Of a stretch of 64,000 nt of DNA, positions 1 through 12,255 are shown piece after piece; within the stretch, counting starts at the first letter, position 1; every line of letters starts with the position of its first letter. Below the pieces are notes generated by a model, which did no database searches, was not told the origin of the DNA, and saw only the letters and a program-made list of their open reading frames with translations. The position numbers and the translations under genes are program-made. Source of the DNA: Omphiscola glabra (Eukaryota > Mollusca > Gastropoda > Lymnaeidae); the NCBI GenBank assembly GCA_964017045.1, contig OZ024810.1:9789562-9853561 (forward strand), written 5' to 3'.

Positions 1-59
1 TGTTGAACACAGGGCACGGTGGACCGGTCATTTGTTCAGATTTTGGAGAAAAAAAACTC

Positions 60-566
60 TTTGAGCGGAAGTCACACTGTAGTATTTCAACGGAAGTCAC
101 GTTGTGGCTTGTAAACGTAGGTCACATAGTAGCATTTGAACGGAAGTCACAAAGTAGTATTTGAACGGAGGTCAGATAGTAGTATTTGAACGGAGGCTAG
201 ATAGTAGCATTTGAACGGAGGTCAGATAGTAGCATTTGAACGGAGGTCACATGGTAGCATTTGAACGGAGGTCACATGGTAGCATATGAACGGAGGTCAC
301 ATGGTAGCATATGAACGGAGGTCACATGGTAGCATTTGAACGGAGGTCACGTGGTAGCATTTGAACGGAGTTCACATGGTAGCATTTGAACGGAGGTCAC
401 ATGGTAGCATTTGAACGGAGGTCACCTGGTAGCATTTGAACGGAGGTTACCTGGTAGCATTTGAACGGAGGTCACCTGGTAGCATTTGAACGGAGGTCAC
501 GTGGTAGCATTTGAATGGAGGTCACCTGGTAGCATTTGAACGGAGGTCACATGGTAGCATTTGAAC
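60..566. repeat. 25-bp minisatellite
   Basis: About 20 copies of a unit containing TTTGAACGGAGGTCACATGG and TAGCA. Copies become more uniform away from the left end. Confidence 0.96.
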
Positions 567-621
567 TGGTTCAATCGCCAGCTCCGTGCTTGCACAAAAC
601 TTAACCCCTATAATGTATCAA

Positions 622-690
622 TTCTAGGTTGTACTCTAGGTTGTACTCTAGGTTGTACTCTAGGATGTGCTCTCTGATGTATTCTAGGTT
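622..690. repeat. 12-bp short tandem repeat
   Basis: Four to five copies of TCTAGGTTGTAC, the last ones degenerate. Confidence 0.85.
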
Positions 691-1049
691 GAACTTAATG
701 TTCACCGGCATGAAAGATAAAAGATTAACTCGGGTGAAATGCTTGAATTAAGGCACCCACCCCCCACCCCCAAACTCCCCATCAGAAAGAAGTTAGTAAG
801 AATTTAATTTGAAAACAAAAAGGAAAGGTGACAACTTGGGCGCTTTCTGAAGATTTGCGCCAGTGGTAGGTTTGCCCCCCCCCCTTTTTTTTTCGTCCCC
901 ACCCCCACTTGTGCCGACTCTGAAAAGAACTCAGTCTATTCATAATCTTAAGTAATTTAGCTGCATCACTCGGTGTGTCAATGCACTTTCGTTTGAAGAC
1001 AGAGCTTTAAACACATGCAAAGACATTTATTGACTTCAATCCTCAATGA
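690..1049. other. gene-free spacer
   Basis: Low-complexity C/T-rich patches (734-790, 876-910) between two arrays. No ORF, splice pattern or repeat family recognised. Confidence 0.6.
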
Positions 1050-1545
1050 CCGTCTTCGCTCATTGAGTTTCTGTCCTCAATGACCTTCTGTCCCCATAGA
1101 CCGTCCGTCCCCATTGACCTGGCTTTCTCTCCTTATGGACCGTATGTCCTCATTGAACTTCTGTCCCCATTGACCTTCTGTCCCCATTGAACTTCTGTCC
1201 CCATTGAACTTCTGTCCCCATTGACCTTCTGTCCCCATTGAACTTCTGTCCCCATTGACCTTCTGTCCCCATCGACCGTCTGTCCCCATTGACCGTCTGT
1301 CCCTATAGACCTTCTGTTCCCATCGACCGTCTGTCCCCATAGACCTTCTGTCCCCATTGACCGTTCCTCATTGACTGTCGCCCTTATTGACCGTATGTCC
1401 TCATTGGCGCCTGTCCACCATTGACCTTCTGTCCCCATTGACCTTCTGTCCCCATTGACCGTCCGTCCCCATTGACCTGCCCTCATTGACTGGCAGTCCT
1501 TATGGACTGTATGTCCCCATTGACCGTCTGCCCCATCGACTGTCT
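1050..1545. repeat. 17-bp minisatellite
   Basis: About 28 copies of TTCTGTCCCCATTGACC with many variants. The two minus-strand ORFs over it (Gly/Arg/Asp-rich) are repeat artefacts. Confidence 0.95.
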
Positions 1546-2780
1546 GAGTCTGATTTAATTCAATGCTTATTGTCATGATCTTCTGATGTGTGTTATTAGC
1601 AGGATTAGCAGACCTCTCATTTCCGGTGTCCATCCACGGCTTCAAGCGCTAAACCCGTTTGGTCCCACGCTGGCGTTGTCCTCTCCAAATTCAAGCAATG
1701 ACTATCGATGTCTCGAATTTCCTGGTATCCCGATGATTACGTCATTCATACGTTACATTGCCAATTGTCGTTTTTTTTTTTTAAATGCCCCCGTTGCCAT
1801 GGTGATGAACATTGACTAAACACGCATAATTGTTCGTTTGGGGTTGGGGGGGGGAGGGGGAAATAACCTTTTCGATTTTATTTTCCTCTTTTAAACGAAC
1901 GAAGAATTGGGCCATAAAGTGGTCCCAGCGACTAGCATAATTGAATGTGCGCAGTGTCTGCTGCGCTCAACGTCACGTGATGCGCATGTCCAGTGTAACT
2001 CTTCAAGGAATTGAAACACGTTTCTAATTTCGATGCAGTTGTTGTTGTTGTTGTTGTTGTTTTGTTGTATATTTTTGTTCATAAAAACAAAGAACGACAA
2101 GACGAACTCGAATAAAAACATCCAGGGTTTGAGAAAAACATTATCTGTAAACTTTGACCTTTGAACTCACAATTGTAAAAAAAATAACTCAATCACTAAT
2201 TTGGATTAGATCATTTTCACTTAACGATCCATCGCCCTGGACTATTTGTTTTTCTTTTTCATCCCCTTGACATCTCTCTCCAGCATGTCTCTATCTGTTA
2301 AAAGTGTGCTGAAGATTATCATAATCATATACTGTATCGTAGCTAGAGCTGGTGCCACCCTGGGCGATTCAATAGTTTTGCCTCATCCCCCCCCCCCCCC
2401 CAAACCAAAAAGAAACTCTTCTGTTGGACGAAAACGTCTCCCTTCAAAATATAAAAAAAACAAATTGGCGCCCGAGGAGAAACACGCACCCCGTCCCCCC
2501 CTTCCTTTTCTTTCGTCAGTGATCATTCTGATACATATGTGTATGTAAAAAGTAAAGAAGCTATCAATGCCTGTCGGTACACCCCGAAGCTCACCACCAG
2601 GGAGCGAGAAGAACGGTAGCCTGACATATAGTTACATATGTCTCGGTGCACAAACTCTTATGTTTATAGAAATGTTAGGTGACCAATCAGGCGACCAGTT
2701 AGGTGACCAGTCGTACCGATTTCATCAGTTTTTGGACCTTTGTCCTGATCTGTCTGGAGATAAAATCCGTACAGTTTAGG
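1546..2780. other. gene-free spacer
   Basis: Short ORFs on both strands show no family resemblance or splice context. It contains a (GTT)n tract, poly-C at about 2390 and three GTGACCAGT-like repeats at 2680-2712. Nothing else seen. Confidence 0.6.
2039..2070. repeat. (GTT)n microsatellite
   Basis: About eight GTT units followed by TTTGTTG. Confidence 0.9.
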
Positions 2781-2781
2781 G

Positions 2782-2978
2782 CAGTGACTCTCAACCTTCC
2801 TAATGCCGCGACCCTTTAATACAGTTCATTATGTCGTGGCGACCCTAAACCACAAAATTATTTTCATAGCTGCTTCATAACTGTAGAGTATATGTGTTTT
2901 CCGATGGTCCTAGGCGACCCCTGGGAAAGGATCGTTCGACCCCCAAATGGGTCGCGACCCAAAGGTTGAGAACCGCTG
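2782..2978. mobile_element. SPIN-like hAT MITE, copy 1
   Basis: 197 bp with ends CAGTGACTCTCAACCTTCC and GGTTGAGAACCGCTG, flanked by a perfect 8-bp duplication GTTTAGGG. The interior includes TAATGCCGCGACCC, GATGGTCCTAGGCGACCCC and GGGTCGCGACCC. The terminal repeats and interior closely match my memory of the SPIN non-autonomous hAT family. Confidence 0.9.
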
Positions 2979-3044
2979 GTTTAGGGCAAACTTTTTTTAA
3001 AAAAACAATTCTTTACTGTATAATAAGAATTAATAGCCTCACTT

Positions 3045-3352
3045 GATACCCAGGCCTAGGTAAATGACACAAACTCAGGCCTAGGTAAATGAAACAAACC
3101 CTGGCCTAGGTAAATGACAAAGACCCAGGCCTAGGTAAATGATACAAACCCAGGCCTAGGTAAATGACACAGACCCAGGCCTAGGTAAATGACACAAACC
3201 CAGGCCTCGGTTAATGACACAGACCCAGCCCTAGGTAAATGATACAAACCCAGACTTAGGTAAATGATACAAACCCAAACTTAGGTAAATGACACAAACC
3301 CAGGCCAGGTAAATGATACAAACCCAGGCCTAGGTAAATGATACAAACTCAA
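3045..3352. repeat. 25-bp minisatellite
   Basis: About 12 copies of a unit with CCTAGGTAAATGACACAGAC and CCAGG. Confidence 0.95.
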
Positions 3353-3518
3353 TAACATCGCACTATTTTAGCATATTGTGACACCACCCCCTCCCTGTTT
3401 TCCCCCACGTCGCCACAAATTCAAGATGAATTCGTCCCCCACCCCCTTTTTTTTGGTCCCCCCAAAACTCCTTTTGAGACGCGTGAAGTCAACTTATGGA
3501 TGCCTCCCCCCCCCCCCC

Positions 3519-3704
3519 CAGGGCCGATCCTAACAATTGCGGGGCCCTATGCGAAACGGACTGCGCGGGGCCCATTCTGGGTAGAGGATAAGGATAATAA
3601 GTGAAAATTAAGATTTTGTATTAGAAAATAAATTCGGGGCGGGCCTATGAAAGTGCGGGGCCCATTGCGGCCGCATAGGTTGCAATGGCCTAAGGCCGGC
3701 CCTG
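3519..3704. mobile_element. hAT-like MITE with CAGGGCCG ends inside a poly-C run
   Basis: 186 bp. Ends CAGGGCCGATCCTAAC and CCTAAGGCCGGCCCTG. Both flanks are runs of eight or more C, consistent with a CCCCCCCC target duplication. Confidence 0.78.
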
Positions 3705-4001
3705 CCCCCCCCCCCCAAAGACAGATAAGACACTGATAAAATATTACTATTCCATGAGCGCTCCTTACAGCCGTCACAGACACTGAATTATTTAGGCTTA
3801 AGTTCCCGAAGATGGTATGTGGTGAATTTATGTGGCATTCGGTCTTGGCGTGTTTTTGGTCATTTCTCGGGGCAGACTTGAAATGTTGTCTACTTTGGAA
3901 TGATTGCACGGGTAAATTAAGAGGTTCCGTAGAGAAGGCCAAACCACGTGGCCGTGGAGTGGCTAACTGTTTCGTGCGAGTGAACACAAGACACTTTAAC
4001 A

Positions 4002-4394
4002 CCGCGGTTCTCAACAAGTGGGTCGCGGCGCCCTTTTGGGGAAAGTGGAACAACCCTAAGACCATCGGAAAACACATATATACTCTACAGTTGTGGAGTA
4101 GCAACGAAAATAAGTTTATGGTGGGGGGGGGGGGGGGTCACCATCAATGTTTCTTCTAAGGTTTGCTGGTTCGTGTGCAAAATCATAAAGTTGTGTGCAA
4201 AGTTTTACTTTGCAGAGTGCAGCGTATCTGTTCGAATGTATTTTTTATAAAATTTGCTGCGCGGATGCTCAAAACTGCCGCGCGGCACCTGTGACGTAGC
4301 TGCGCGGCCGCGCAGCTTAAAGGGAACATTGGTCACCACAACATGAGGAACTGTATTAAAGGATTGCGGCATTCGGGTAGGTTGAGAACCACTG
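4002..4394. mobile_element. SPIN-like hAT MITE, copy 2, interrupted
   Basis: Ends CGCGGTTCTCAAC and GGTTGAGAACCACTG with an 8-bp duplication CTTTAACA/CTTTGACA (7 of 8). Opposite orientation to copy 1. A second element (4145-4331) is inserted inside it. Confidence 0.85.
4145..4331. mobile_element. hAT-like MITE nested in the SPIN-like element
   Basis: 187 bp with inverted ends CAATGTTTCTTCTAAG and CTTAAAGGGAACATTG, flanked by GTCACCAT/GTCACCAC (7 of 8). The interior is GC-rich (GCGCGGCCGCGCAG). The target is the SPIN-like copy around it. Confidence 0.75.
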
Positions 4395-5283
4395 CTTTGA
4401 CACAATAAACGTTTGTTTAATTATGCTTGGGATCCAATGAACAGGAGTCTTGAACAATTCTGATGGGGCTTACACAAATCTTTCCCTGATGCTTAACGTA
4501 TTAATTAATCATTTCGAACACAGTTTCTTAGTGTGCAGCCGAATGTTGTGTTAAACTGAGGTTTAGATCCCGCTCCCACCACCCCACCATGCCCCCACAC
4601 ACACCCACATTTTATTTTTTTTTGGTCTTTTCTTTGAAACTCATTTTCCAGTCTCCCGGAGCTCTGGTTCAGGATTTTGAGAACTCCTGGTTTAAATCGA
4701 AAGACAAGATCCGACAGCCGGTTTCTCGGTTAATCCAGATTTATTGAAGAAAACCCTTCTCTGGATGATTACGGGTGTGACGACACGTCCATGTGGAAAA
4801 AATTGGTGGGGGGGGGGTGTTGGGGATGAGATGAAACTTAATGAGAGTTAAACTCAAGGATACAGAAGCGTGGCATAAGCTAGGCGTGGTGAACGATGCA
4901 GAATTCTACCAGAGCCGTTCTTAGAAATAGGCAAAGTAGGCGACCGTCAAGGGCCCTCACTGCCATGCCTAAAATTTGCAAGTCCATATATTTGAGAAGT
5001 GCAGATTTCCTCTAGTGGCGGAATTATCAATAGCGGTTAGTGGCTACATCCGAGCAAAAGAGGAAATACTGCCGAAGGCGGAATGGAGGTGCCGCAGTGG
5101 TGGGTCGTGTTTTCTCCTCGGCTCCAGGGGGACCTACGCTCCATGCCTAGGGTCCCCAAAGTCCTAAGAACCGCTCTGATTCTATGTATAAGTTGACAAA
5201 CTGGTTTGCGGGACGGAAAGGGGGGAGGGGGCAAACGAACCTGTGTACAAAAAGACTGGAGACGGCGGAATACTTTTCTAGAA
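4395..5283. other. gene-free spacer
   Basis: Nothing recognised; contains isolated hAT-like end sequences (for example GAGAACTCCTGGTTTAA at 4678). Confidence 0.5.
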
Positions 5284-5481
5284 CAGTAGTTCTCAACCTT
5301 CCTAATGCCGCGACCCCTTTAATACAGTTCCTCATATCGTGGCGACCCCCAACCACAAAATTATTTTCGTTGCTACTTCATAAATGTAGAATATAAGTGT
5401 TTTCCGATGGTCTTAGGCGACCCCTGTGTAAGGGGGGTTCGCCCCACAAAGGGATCGTGACCCACAGGTTGAGAACCGCTG
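5284..5481. mobile_element. SPIN-like hAT MITE, copy 3
   Basis: Ends CAGTAGTTCTCAACCTTCC and GGTTGAGAACCGCTG, with interior as copy 1. The target duplication is unclear (TTCTAGAA versus TTAGAAGA). Confidence 0.88.
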
Positions 5482-5723
5482 TTAGAAGAAGACAGCTGTT
5501 CATAGTTATAATCAAAAAATATTGTTTTCCTTTTGAAATAAGGACCTTCGTTCTCTGGTTTGAGAAATGCTACAGAGATAAATGTTAGCACTCGGCCAAG
5601 TCTCAAAGGGGATTTTAATTTTCAAGATTAGTGCTGGTGGACACTCGATTTACTATGTATAATGGAAAGAAGAAAAATATATGCCCCGAAATGTAGAAAT
5701 TGAGGAATAACTTCCGTTTAAAC

Positions 5724-5920
5724 CAGTGGTTCTCAACCTTCTTAATGCCGCGACCCTTGCTTACAGTTCCTTATATTGTGCCGACCCCCAATCAGAAAAT
5801 TATATTCGATTCTAATTCATAACTTTAAGGTATATGTATTTTCCGATGGTCTTAGGCGACCCCTGAGAAAGGGTTGTTTGACCTCCAAAGGGGTCGCGAC
5901 CCACAGGTTGAGAACCGCTG
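5724..5920. mobile_element. SPIN-like hAT MITE, copy 4
   Basis: Ends CAGTGGTTCTCAACCTTC and GGTTGAGAACCGCTG with a perfect 8-bp duplication GTTTAAAC. Confidence 0.9.
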
Positions 5921-7255
5921 GTTTAAACAGATTGAGATTGAGAATAAATAATTTTTCGCTTTTCTAGTTTATAATTGTTGCACAATAGTAATTTGTTAAT
6001 GTTATTTAACAAACTTTTTAACAAATTTAAAAAAAATTATTTTATAGATTATAATTTTCCATAAAATTTAGCATAACTAATTCTTAGGATGAATCCAATC
6101 CATCAGTCTAACTTGAAGTAGAAACACAATTGTTCACATCAGTCACAAACAAATATCGAACGCCATTTTAGTCGCTTCATTCGTCCCTCCCCCCCCCCCT
6201 TTTAGATTCCCGCATTATAAAACACCCATGCATCAAGCCCCACACGACAGGGGGTGGGGCGGTGTGGGGGTGGGTGGTTCACCGCCAGATCAACCAGGCA
6301 GATGACTTGACCATCGAATTCCTCGGGTGAATTTTCCCCGCAAAGGGGCTTAATCAAAGCCCGGCGACGGAAGTGGATCTAATATTGACGTCATATCATG
6401 CCACAAAATCCCGTCCCGACTTTTTAGATTCTGACGTATCATCAGACCTCCGGATCAGTTATTTCAGCCCAGCCCGGAATGTGCAATTCTTGGAGCTTGG
6501 AAAGACGGACGACGTAACGAACAACATCAGACCTGTTTACCCTCAAACTCTTAAAATCATACAATATCATCGAAAAATCGTTCAATAAATTATCTGAATA
6601 GTACAAATATAAACATTCAGTGTATATAATTTATATAGTTTATGCGCCTGAAAAATCGTACATTGTACGCCAAAAATCGTAAGAGTAAACAGGTCTGCGA
6701 CATTATCCTTTTAGACATCAAGACTGATTTAACTACAAAATTAGTTTAGAAAAAGATAGTTCACTATCGTAGCAGGCACGTTCATGGAGAATTTTTAACG
6801 CGTACGCGTAACAGATCTAGCGGCACAATTGTCAGTCGATTGCGGCACATCTGAAGTCCCTCGGGACCCCGCGGGCTCTGGTTGCAGAAACCGGAGGAGA
6901 ATTAAGATTGAACTAATTTAAAATTCACAATCCATTTTTCTTAGAAAACACGATACATCTCCTAGCATTACTCGTTGCTATGGTTACCAATTAACTACGC
7001 GCTAAGGGACATTTAAAGGCGTTGGGACAGCGAAGGTGAAAACACTGAAATGGGTATTTTAAAAAAAAATAACTACGTGCGTGACACGGGAAACTCCTTG
7101 AAGCGGGAAATTTCAGAAAAGTTTTCGGGATTTTTTTTCCCTCCTCTTCTTATAATGCAACGAATTTCCACTAAAGAGCAATTACATTTTAAAAAAAAAA
7201 AGATGTACGCTTATGTTTACAATCAAATGTCAATCGTGCGTCATTTGCAGCAATT
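5921..7255. other. AT-rich spacer with one MITE
   Basis: Apart from the MITE at 6528-6697, no gene or repeat is recognised. The small ORF at 6373-6588 runs into the MITE and is not supported. Confidence 0.6.
6528..6697. mobile_element. CAGACCTGTTTAC MITE, copy 1
   Basis: 170 bp with 13-bp ends CAGACCTGTTTAC and GTAAACAGGTCTG, flanked by CAACAT/CGACAT (5 of 6). The interior has TTAAAATCATACAATATCAT and TACATTGTACGCC. Confidence 0.85.
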
Positions 7256-7530
7256 GAGTGTGTACACCCATTGTGTACAGCCATTATGTACGGCCATTGT
7301 GTACGGCCATTGTGTACAGTCATTGTGTACAACCATTGTGTTCAACCTTTGTGTACAGTCATTGTGTTCAATCTTTGTGTACAGCCATTGTGTACAGCCA
7401 TTGTGTGCAGCCATTGTGTGCAGCCGTTGTGTACAGCCATTGTGTGGTGCTATTGTCTACATCCATTATGTTCAGCCTTTGCGTACAGCCATTGTGTACA
7501 GCCATTGTGTACAGCCATTGTGTACACAAT
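7256..7530. repeat. 13-bp minisatellite
   Basis: About 21 copies of GCCATTGTGTACA. Because 13 is not a multiple of 3, ORFs open in all three frames with similar peptides, an artefact. Confidence 0.95.
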
Positions 7531-7625
7531 CATACAGTATTACTCAGCCCTTCCCGTCTTGTGGTGGATGAGCGTTTTCCAATAAACTTGGCCAAAGTAG
7601 ACATTTCCTGGTAAATATCGCGTGT

Positions 7626-8065
7626 TGCAAAAAAGTATTGCTGGACACAAGTATTGCTGGACACAAGTATTGCTGGACACAAGTATTGTTGGACACATGT
7701 ATTGCTGGACACAAGTATTGTTGGACACAGGTATTGCTGGACACAAGTATTGCTGGACACAGGTATTGCTGGACACAAGTATTGCTGGACACAAGTATTG
7801 CTGGACACAAGTATTGTTGGACACAGGTGTTGGACACAGGTGTTGTTGGATACAGGTATTGCTGGACACAAGTATTATTGGACACAGGTGTTGTTGGACA
7901 CAGGTGTTGTTGGACACAAGTGTTGTTGGACACAGGTATTGCTGGACAGAAGTGATGCTGGACACAAGTATTGCTGGACACAAGTATTGCTGAACACACG
8001 TATTGCTGGACAGAAGTGTTGTTGGACACAAGTATTGCTAACATAAAGTATTGCTGGACACAAGT
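7626..8065. repeat. 16-bp minisatellite
   Basis: About 27 copies of ATTGCTGGACACAAGT; Cys/Trp-rich ORFs on both strands are artefacts. Confidence 0.95.
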
Positions 8066-8149
8066 TGTGCCTCTGAAGGGGTAATGTCGGTTTTGAGGTT
8101 GAGCACGTAGAAAGAGGCTAATGGGAAGCAGGAAGAGGAATGTCACAAC

Positions 8150-8600
8150 ACGATCTTGGACAGAGATTTTAAGACCCGATCTCAGGGATAGAGATGTTAT
8201 GACACGATCTCAGGGATAGAGATGCTAAGACACGGTCTCAGGGATAGAGATGTTAAGACACGATCTCAGTGATAGAGATGTTAAGACACGGTCTCAGTGA
8301 TAGAGATGCTAAGACACGGTCTCAGTTATATAGATGTTAAGACGCGATCTCAGGGATAGAGATGTTAAGACATGGTCTCAGGGATAGAGATGTTAAGACA
8401 CGACCCAGGGATAGTGATGTTAAGACGCGATCTCAGGGATAGAGATGTTAAGACACGATTTCGCGGATAGAGATGTTATGAGACGATTCCAGGGATATAG
8501 ATGTTAAGACAAGATTTCGGGGATAGAGATGTTTAGACAAGATTTCAGGGATAGAGATGTTAAGACAAGATTTCAGGGATATATATGTTACGGCACGATT
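8150..8600. repeat. 28-bp minisatellite
   Basis: About 16 copies of a unit with GATAGAGATGTTAAGACACG and ATCTCAGG. It follows within 100 bases of the 16-bp array. Confidence 0.95.
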
Positions 8601-8744
8601 TTAAGTGACCCTCCAAGATTTCTATTGAAGTATATGTTCTATATTAAGAGCGAAATGTCCATTCCGATTATCAGCGTATCTCGTTACATATGTTTAAAAG
8701 ACATACATCATTGTTTGTGACCTTGTTTTACTTCATAACAATAT

Positions 8745-9150
8745 CAGTTGATACCATCTGACATGTCTATAGTTCGTACCATCTGACATGTCTATAGTTC
8801 GTACCCTCTGGCATGTCAATAGTTCGTACTATCTGGCATGTCTATAGTTCGTACCATCTGGCATGTCAATAGTTTGTACCATCTGGCATGTCTATAGTTC
8901 ATATCATCTGACATGTCTATAGTTCGTACCATCTGGATTATCTATAGTTCGTACCATCTGGCATATCTATAGTTCATATCATCTGACATGTCTATAGTTC
9001 GTACCATCTGGCATATCTGTAGTTCGTACCATCTGACATGTCTATATTTCGAACCATCTGGTACGTCTATAGTTCGTACCATCTGCCATGTCTATAGTTT
9101 GTACCATCTGGTATATCTACAGTTCGTACCATCTGGCATGTCAATATGAA
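8745..9150. repeat. 25-bp minisatellite
   Basis: About 16 copies of a unit with TCTATAGTTCGTACCATCTG and GCATG. Confidence 0.95.
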
Positions 9151-10195
9151 TGGCCAGAATTTTAAAAAAATATTGCCTCAGCCATATTAATTTTTTTTAA
9201 TATTTTTTTTTCTTTTCTAATAGAGAATAGCTGCTAAATGGCGATTTACTTTTGTTAATTTTGGTGACGCCTCTGCCTTGTTTGAAATTCTCCTGGTGAG
9301 GAACTCACCTCTGTAAGTTTAATGCCGAACGGCGTGATGCCATTAAAAAACGCATCGCGTTGACACAAAAGTTCCCTAAATAAGACTTACCACCATCCAC
9401 GACTGAAAGACGTCACGCTGCAGCCCCTCGTGTTTCCTCTGGGTCAATAGAGTATCCAGCCAATGACGTTACATATGCTGGATAACAACAGATTTCATGT
9501 CATTCAAACCGTACACGTGAATGAGGAAAGCGCCCATGTGGATAAGCTGAATGCCCCGCGCTTCCAACCAAGGACAGGCGTGATCTCAGACTTCAAGGGA
9601 GAGAGAGAGGAGAGAGGAGACAAGTTTTAAAAGTGACAAGCGCGAGTCAGAAACTTTAAACTTCAACCCCCACCCCACCCTCTTCCCCCCTAACCCTCCA
9701 CCCCCACCCTCTCTCCAACCACCTCACTTCCGGCACCGCAGGTTCCAGCATCCCTCGGCGCTTGTTCGGCTGTCAGGGTCCCTGTTCTCGGAGTCGACTG
9801 GTGAGATCCAAGAATATTGATCAATGCCTACCTCAGCGGTTAGATCAGTAGTAGTTCCGGTAATCAAAGGGCAGTAATTAGTTTAATAATCGTCGCTCTT
9901 ACTTGCTGTAGGTCCACGTGTAATTACCATTAGATCCTTGCCGGCTTTAGGGCGTAGGTAGGCGTCAGAGGCGGCTGCCTAGGCTGGGGGGTTTCAAAGG
10001 GCGGCTAATTCAAGAATGTTACCAAATAAATTCGTTTTCAAAGAGTAATTTTTTTAAACGTTCATTTTGACGCTGTCCTCACACCCCCCCCCCCCGGGCG
10101 TCACACACAAACACACACACATACGCACACTCTTATTTTCATTAACTCTCCCCAAAGCATTTTGCAAGTGCTGAGAGAAGCTTTTCGAAGCTAAA
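9151..10195. other. gene-free spacer
   Basis: Mixed composition; GA-rich at 9599-9620, C-rich at 9665-9725, poly-C at about 10085. No coding exon could be supported. Confidence 0.55.
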
Positions 10196-10368
10196 CTCAA
10201 ATACATATATAGATAGATATAGATATACATATAGATATAGATAAAGATATAGATATATAGATGATATAGATATAGATAGATGATGTAGAAAGATAAAGAT
10301 ATTGACAGAGATAGATATAGATATATATATAGATATAGATATATATATATATAGATATATAGATATTC
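10196..10368. repeat. (ATAGAT)n microsatellite
   Basis: Mixed GATA/TATA units, about 170 bp. Confidence 0.93.
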
Positions 10369-10669
10369 GTTTTACTGTCGCTCAAGGTCGTTTGGTTGGT
10401 TTAGCTACAAGGTGCCTATCCAAAGAAAAAAAGCGATTGCTGAAAACTTGGATATAACATAAATAGATCAGGATCTCGCTTGCGCACAACAAGAAAATCT
10501 TTTTGTGTTTTTTAAAGTTATTGAACTACACTGTTAATTAATCGATACATTTGAAAACCTTAATAAATGTGCCATTACATGAGTTTATGTCTGGGTAGCT
10601 TACTTATTTTTAATGACTCAAGGAAAACCTGTCACACTTTTAATCACATGTTAAAATATAAAAACTCCA

Positions 10670-10770
10670 AAGGGGTCGTCCATTAATTATGTCAACAAAA
10701 CAGGTTGGGGGGGGGGGGTCACAATTGTTGACAAGGGGGAAAGGGGGTAAATTAGTTAACGTCAACAATC
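10670..10770. mobile_element. possible fragment of a dispersed repeat (GTCCATTAATTATGTCA)
   Basis: GGGTCGTCCATTAATTATGTC with a following poly-G block resembles 20970-21110 (GGCCCATCAATAAATTACGT) and, inverted, 34640-34752 (GCGTAATTAATATATTGATG). This suggests one diverged dispersed family; boundaries unclear. Confidence 0.4.
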
Positions 10771-11884
10771 ATGTTTTCGCTATTAAAATTTTAATCTTAA
10801 AAATTGACTCGTTATTAAATTATGTTAACAAATTTATCAGTATAAATAGTTATATATTTTTTAGGCTTTTAACAATATAAGATTTATTTAATGTGCGTGT
10901 GTCTGTTTGTGCACTGCTGATGACTGGTCAGAATGTTAGCACACTTTGTTAATGCAAGAGAAGTCATAGGTTGGCCTCTCTTCGCCTGTTGATTCTGTTT
11001 GTCGTAAATGACTAGCGCGGTATGTTGCAGGTATGGAACAAGGACAAGATTCAAGTGGCATGTGCAGTTAAGATAAATGTTATTGATAGAGTAGGAATAC
11101 ATTGTTTTGAGAATTAGAGGAAAGTATTTCGATTTCGGGCCGAAAGTTGCCATTTGACCCTTTTTCGGTGTAGTTTCGGTTTCGGCCAAAATTTAAAAGT
11201 TAAACTTTCGGTTTAATTTCAGTCGAAAGTGATTTAGGCTTTCGTCCGTCTACTAGAAGTAAGACTGTCACTCTTTCATTTTTATCGTTGGGCAATGCGA
11301 TATTCATAAATGCTCGACGTCTTGCCAGCAGCGTATGATGTATGACTAATCCTCTGCGAACACTGCTCAGAGTTCCATGATAACCTATTTGTCCAATATT
11401 TCCAATAACAAAATCATAATTAGGCTAAGGCAAGGGTAAATATTATTTTTCTTAATATAAGGGAATGATAACATTTCCAAAAAAATTTTAAATTATTATT
11501 ATTATCTTATTTATTTATTTTTTTGAATAAAAGTTAGGGAACCCTTTGCTTATTCAATTTATTCAATTATTGACATTCATCTAATTACCGTGCTCATAAT
11601 CGTTGTCACTAACAGCGAAATAAATTTTAAAAAATATTACATCAAATGTGTCACGTGATGTGGATGCAAATGTGAAAGATTGTGAATCATGAAACCTTGT
11701 TTATAATTTTAAAAAATAGAATTATTTATTTCAGATGATATAATTAGGCAATGATGATGTAGACTTCAATTTTAATCATAAGCCAACTCACGCGTGTGCG
11801 TATGTATCACTGTTTCTTATTTATAATAATGTAGTAAGCCTACTGTTGTTTTTGTTGTTGTTTTTGTTGTTGGCATCCGTCCGT
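10771..11884. other. AT-rich gene-free spacer
   Basis: Short ORFs only. A few repeated TTTCGGTTT phrases at 11165-11245. Nothing recognised. Confidence 0.55.
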
Positions 11885-12255
11885 CACATAGTGACGATGG
11901 TATGGAATTCGCAGAACGAATCCACAAGGCCTGGGATAATTCTTCTAGGATTATAAGCTGGTTCCCAACAGCAAATCGCCTATCTCCACGCCACTGGATT
12001 GATTGATTGGAGTACTTATATAGCGCTCATTCCATGCTATGATAGCATGCTCACAGCGCTCCGATGTTCGATGTTCGAGAGGCATCACTGCTGCCAGTTA
12101 GGCGCATGTGAACTCCATCTCCCCATCTCCGGGTTTGAATTCAGAGTTGCCTTCTCTTAGATGAGTTGCCGTCCAAGGTTAACAAGTCCCATCCACCCGG
12201 GAACATCATGTGTGGATGATACAGCTTGGCACCAGTGGCGTCGCAGGAGTTGTCG
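11885..12255 (-). mobile_element. rearranged SINE copy related to that at 61142-61500
   Basis: It shares AATCCACAAGGCCTGGGA, TTCTTCTAGGATTATAAGCT, CATCTCCGGGTTTGAATT and GATGAGTTGCCGTCCAAG with the 61 kb copy, but segment order differs. An extra piece with TACTTATATAGCGCTCATT (about 11998-12105) is inserted. The tRNA-like head is missing. Confidence 0.65.

Noticed and set aside
60..566. CRISPR-like array
   Set aside because: Repeats are contiguous without unique spacers, and the genome is eukaryotic; these are minisatellites.
3547..4159. 185- and 115-codon ORFs
   Set aside because: They run through SPIN-like and other MITE sequence and have no family signature.
7256..8146. Overlapping Cys/Trp/Val-rich ORFs on both strands
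   Set aside because: Minisatellites with 13- and 16-bp units read similarly in all frames, which is the mark of a repeat artefact.
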